In this document: piece by piece, positions 7,128 to 8,193 of the stretch
How positions within the stretch are numbered: the stretch's first letter is position 1
Layout: each line of letters begins with the position of its first letter
Assembly (NCBI GenBank): GCA_002731735.1
Contig: PCCM01000064.1
Span: 2,791-10,983, forward strand
Length of the DNA stretch: 8,193 nucleotides
Direction: 5' to 3'
Source of the DNA: Gemmatimonadota bacterium
Lineage (GTDB): Bacteria > Gemmatimonadota > Gemmatimonadetes > Longimicrobiales > Gaopeijiaceae
The notes under the pieces: generated by a model
Databases searched by the model: none
What the model was told of the DNA's origin: nothing
What the model saw: only the letters and a program-made list of their open reading frames with translations
Position numbers and translations under genes: made by a program

Positions 7128-8068
7128 CAAACACGCTTTCGCATACGTGCGGGAAGAACGCCGAGCTGATCCCGGTACTTCGCTACCGTCCTTCTAGCGA
7201 TCTTGACTCCGTTTGTCTTGAGGAGCTCAACGATTTTCTGGTCCGTCATCGGCTTATGGACATCTTCTTCTTCGACCATCTTCTGAATCTTGTCCCTGAC
7301 GCTCCTCGCCGAGATGTCTTCACCGCTGGTCGTGGCCAACCCGCTCGAAAAGAAGTACTTCAACGGCAAAACCCCCCGTGGCGTCTGTACGAATTTCTCA
7401 TTCGTGACCCTCGATACCGTGGACTCGTGCATCTCGATGTGATCGGCGACTTCCCGGAGTGTTAGTGGTCGCAAGTGCTGGACGCCGTTCTCGAAGAAAC
7501 TACGCTGCCGGTCTACGATGAACCCCATGACCTTCAGCATCGTCTGGCGGCGCTGCTCGATCGCCTGAATCATCCAGTTCGCCGAGTTGAGCTTTCTCGA
7601 GACGAATTCTTTGTTTTCACCCGTGAACATCTCTTTGTTCCGCGCCAGGGCCTGATAGGATCGCGCAATCCGTAGCCGGGGGAGACTCGTGTCGTTGACA
7701 AAGACCATGTACTCGCCCTCGATCTTCTCGACGATGAGATCAGGCACGATGTATCGTTCCGGATCGGGCGAGTACTTCATGCCGGGCTTGGGATCGAGCT
7801 TGGCGATTTCGTCGGCCACGCTCTGAACCTCGACCGGCTTCAGCTCCATCTCTTTTGCCACGTCAGCCCAACGGTGGCTGACCAGATCGTCGAAGTACCT
7901 CTCCGCGATCTCATAGGTTAGCGAATTTTCCCTCCCGAGCATCCGCAGTTGAATCAGGATGGACTCTCGAAGATCTCGCCCGGCCACTCCAGGCGGATCG
8001 AAGCCCTGAACCACCCGCAGCATCACTTCGGCTTCGGGCAGATGGTAGGGTTTGAACAGCTCATCCAA
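7127..8068 (-). CDS. rpoN: RNA polymerase sigma-54 factor, C-terminal two thirds (5' part missing or in another frame)
   Basis: The 313 residues counted from TTG 8068 cover the sigma-54 core-binding and DNA-binding domains. VVQGFDPPGVAGRDLRES (residues 19-36) is the conserved core-binding segment. LTLREVADHIEMHESTVSRV (202-221) is the helix-turn-helix, followed by KFVQTPRGVLPLKYFFSSG (225-243). ARRTVAKYR (291-299) is the RpoN box that reads the -24 element. Sigma-54 directs activator-dependent transcription from -24/-12 promoters. Full-length members are about 450-500 residues, so the glutamine-rich Region I that contacts activators is absent here. The frame stays open upstream of 8068 and encodes a Glu/Ala-rich, coiled-coil-like stretch (codons about 8069-8131), then hits TGA at 8183-8185, with no ATG or GTG between. 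TTG 8068 is therefore probably not the true start; a frameshift, real or from sequencing, is likely near the right edge. Glycan genes follow directly where hpf/raiA is common. Confidence 0.9.
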   Translation of the reverse strand: MDELFKPYHLPEAEVMLRVVQGFDPPGVAGRDLRESILIQLRMLGRENSLTYEIAERYFDDLVSHRWADVAKEMELKPVEVQSVADEIAKLDPKPGMKYSPDPERYIVPDLIVEKIEGEYMVFVNDTSLPRLRIARSYQALARNKEMFTGENKEFVSRKLNSANWMIQAIEQRRQTMLKVMGFIVDRQRSFFENGVQHLRPLTLREVADHIEMHESTVSRVTNEKFVQTPRGVLPLKYFFSSGLATTSGEDISARSVRDKIQKMVEEEDVHKPMTDQKIVELLKTNGVKIARRTVAKYRDQLGVLPARMRKRV

Positions 8069-8193
8069 CTCCTCCTTAGCTTCCTGCAGAGCCTCCCGTT
8101 GGGCTTCTAGCTGAGCTTCCCCGAGTTCATACGCGAATGCGGCCCGCCACCCAGTTGCAGCGTGCGGAGGACATGCAGAAGATCAGGCTTCGT
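8069..8193 (-). other. Upstream part of rpoN with disrupted frame
   Basis: In the rpoN frame the stretch reads (in part) AYELGEAQLEAQREALQEAK just before the conserved core, which looks like a linker or coiled coil belonging to sigma-54. Further right the same frame reads an atypical Ser/Cys/Pro/His-rich segment and closes at TGA 8183-8185. A second frame is open from the right edge to a TAG at about 8108-8110 and has more G/C at third positions over the outermost 60 bases, so coding may switch frame near 8130-8150. I recognise no other gene here. It may be a genuine frameshift, a sequencing error, or a poor contig end. Confidence 0.45.

Overview
The window is a single, almost gap-free block of genes, all on the minus strand (transcription runs from high to low coordinates). 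DNA composition is uniformly GC-rich, and no RNA gene, mobile element, CRISPR array or long intergenic region is visible. The sigma-54 C-terminus at the right edge (RpoN box ARRTVAKYR, ending LPARMRKRV) resembles, from memory, sigma-54 proteins of Gemmatimonadota. I therefore suggest an uncultured Gram-negative bacterium, possibly of that phylum. This placement is an inference and was not searched.

In transcription order the genes are: (1) the 3' part of rpoN, sigma-54 (7127-8068 and probably further right, but its frame is closed by a TGA at 8183-8185); (2) a family 2 glycosyltransferase of the polyprenyl-phosphate type with a C-terminal membrane domain (6165-7127); (3) a non-hydrolysing UDP-GlcNAc 2-epimerase, wecB (4996-6168); (4) a family 4, GT-B glycosyltransferase (3817-4971); (5) a large YfhO-family membrane protein, a probable GT-C glycosyltransferase (1252-3810); (6) a flippase-like integral membrane protein of the LPG_synthase_TM/UPF0104 family (296-1255); (7) the 5' end of a dolichol-phosphate-mannose-synthase-like glycosyltransferase that runs off the left edge (1-299).

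Junctions are very tight: a TGATG overlap, three 4-base overlaps (TTGA, GTGA, GTGA) and gaps of only 24 and 6 bases. The genes are therefore probably co-transcribed and translationally coupled. No promoter or terminator could be identified inside the window.

Together genes 2-7 look like an envelope glycan or protein/lipid glycosylation locus. WecB would supply UDP-ManNAc, and the GT4 enzyme would add sugars at the cytoplasmic face. The two GT2 enzymes could charge polyprenyl phosphate with single sugars, the flippase-like protein could assist transfer across the membrane, and the YfhO-like protein could pass sugar from the lipid carrier to an acceptor outside. The acceptor and the sugars cannot be read from the sequence. 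The most notable points are the broken reading frame of rpoN at the right edge, the direct fusion of rpoN to a glycan operon, and the adjacent YfhO / flippase-like / Dpm1-like trio. I found no sign of an entirely new type of system.
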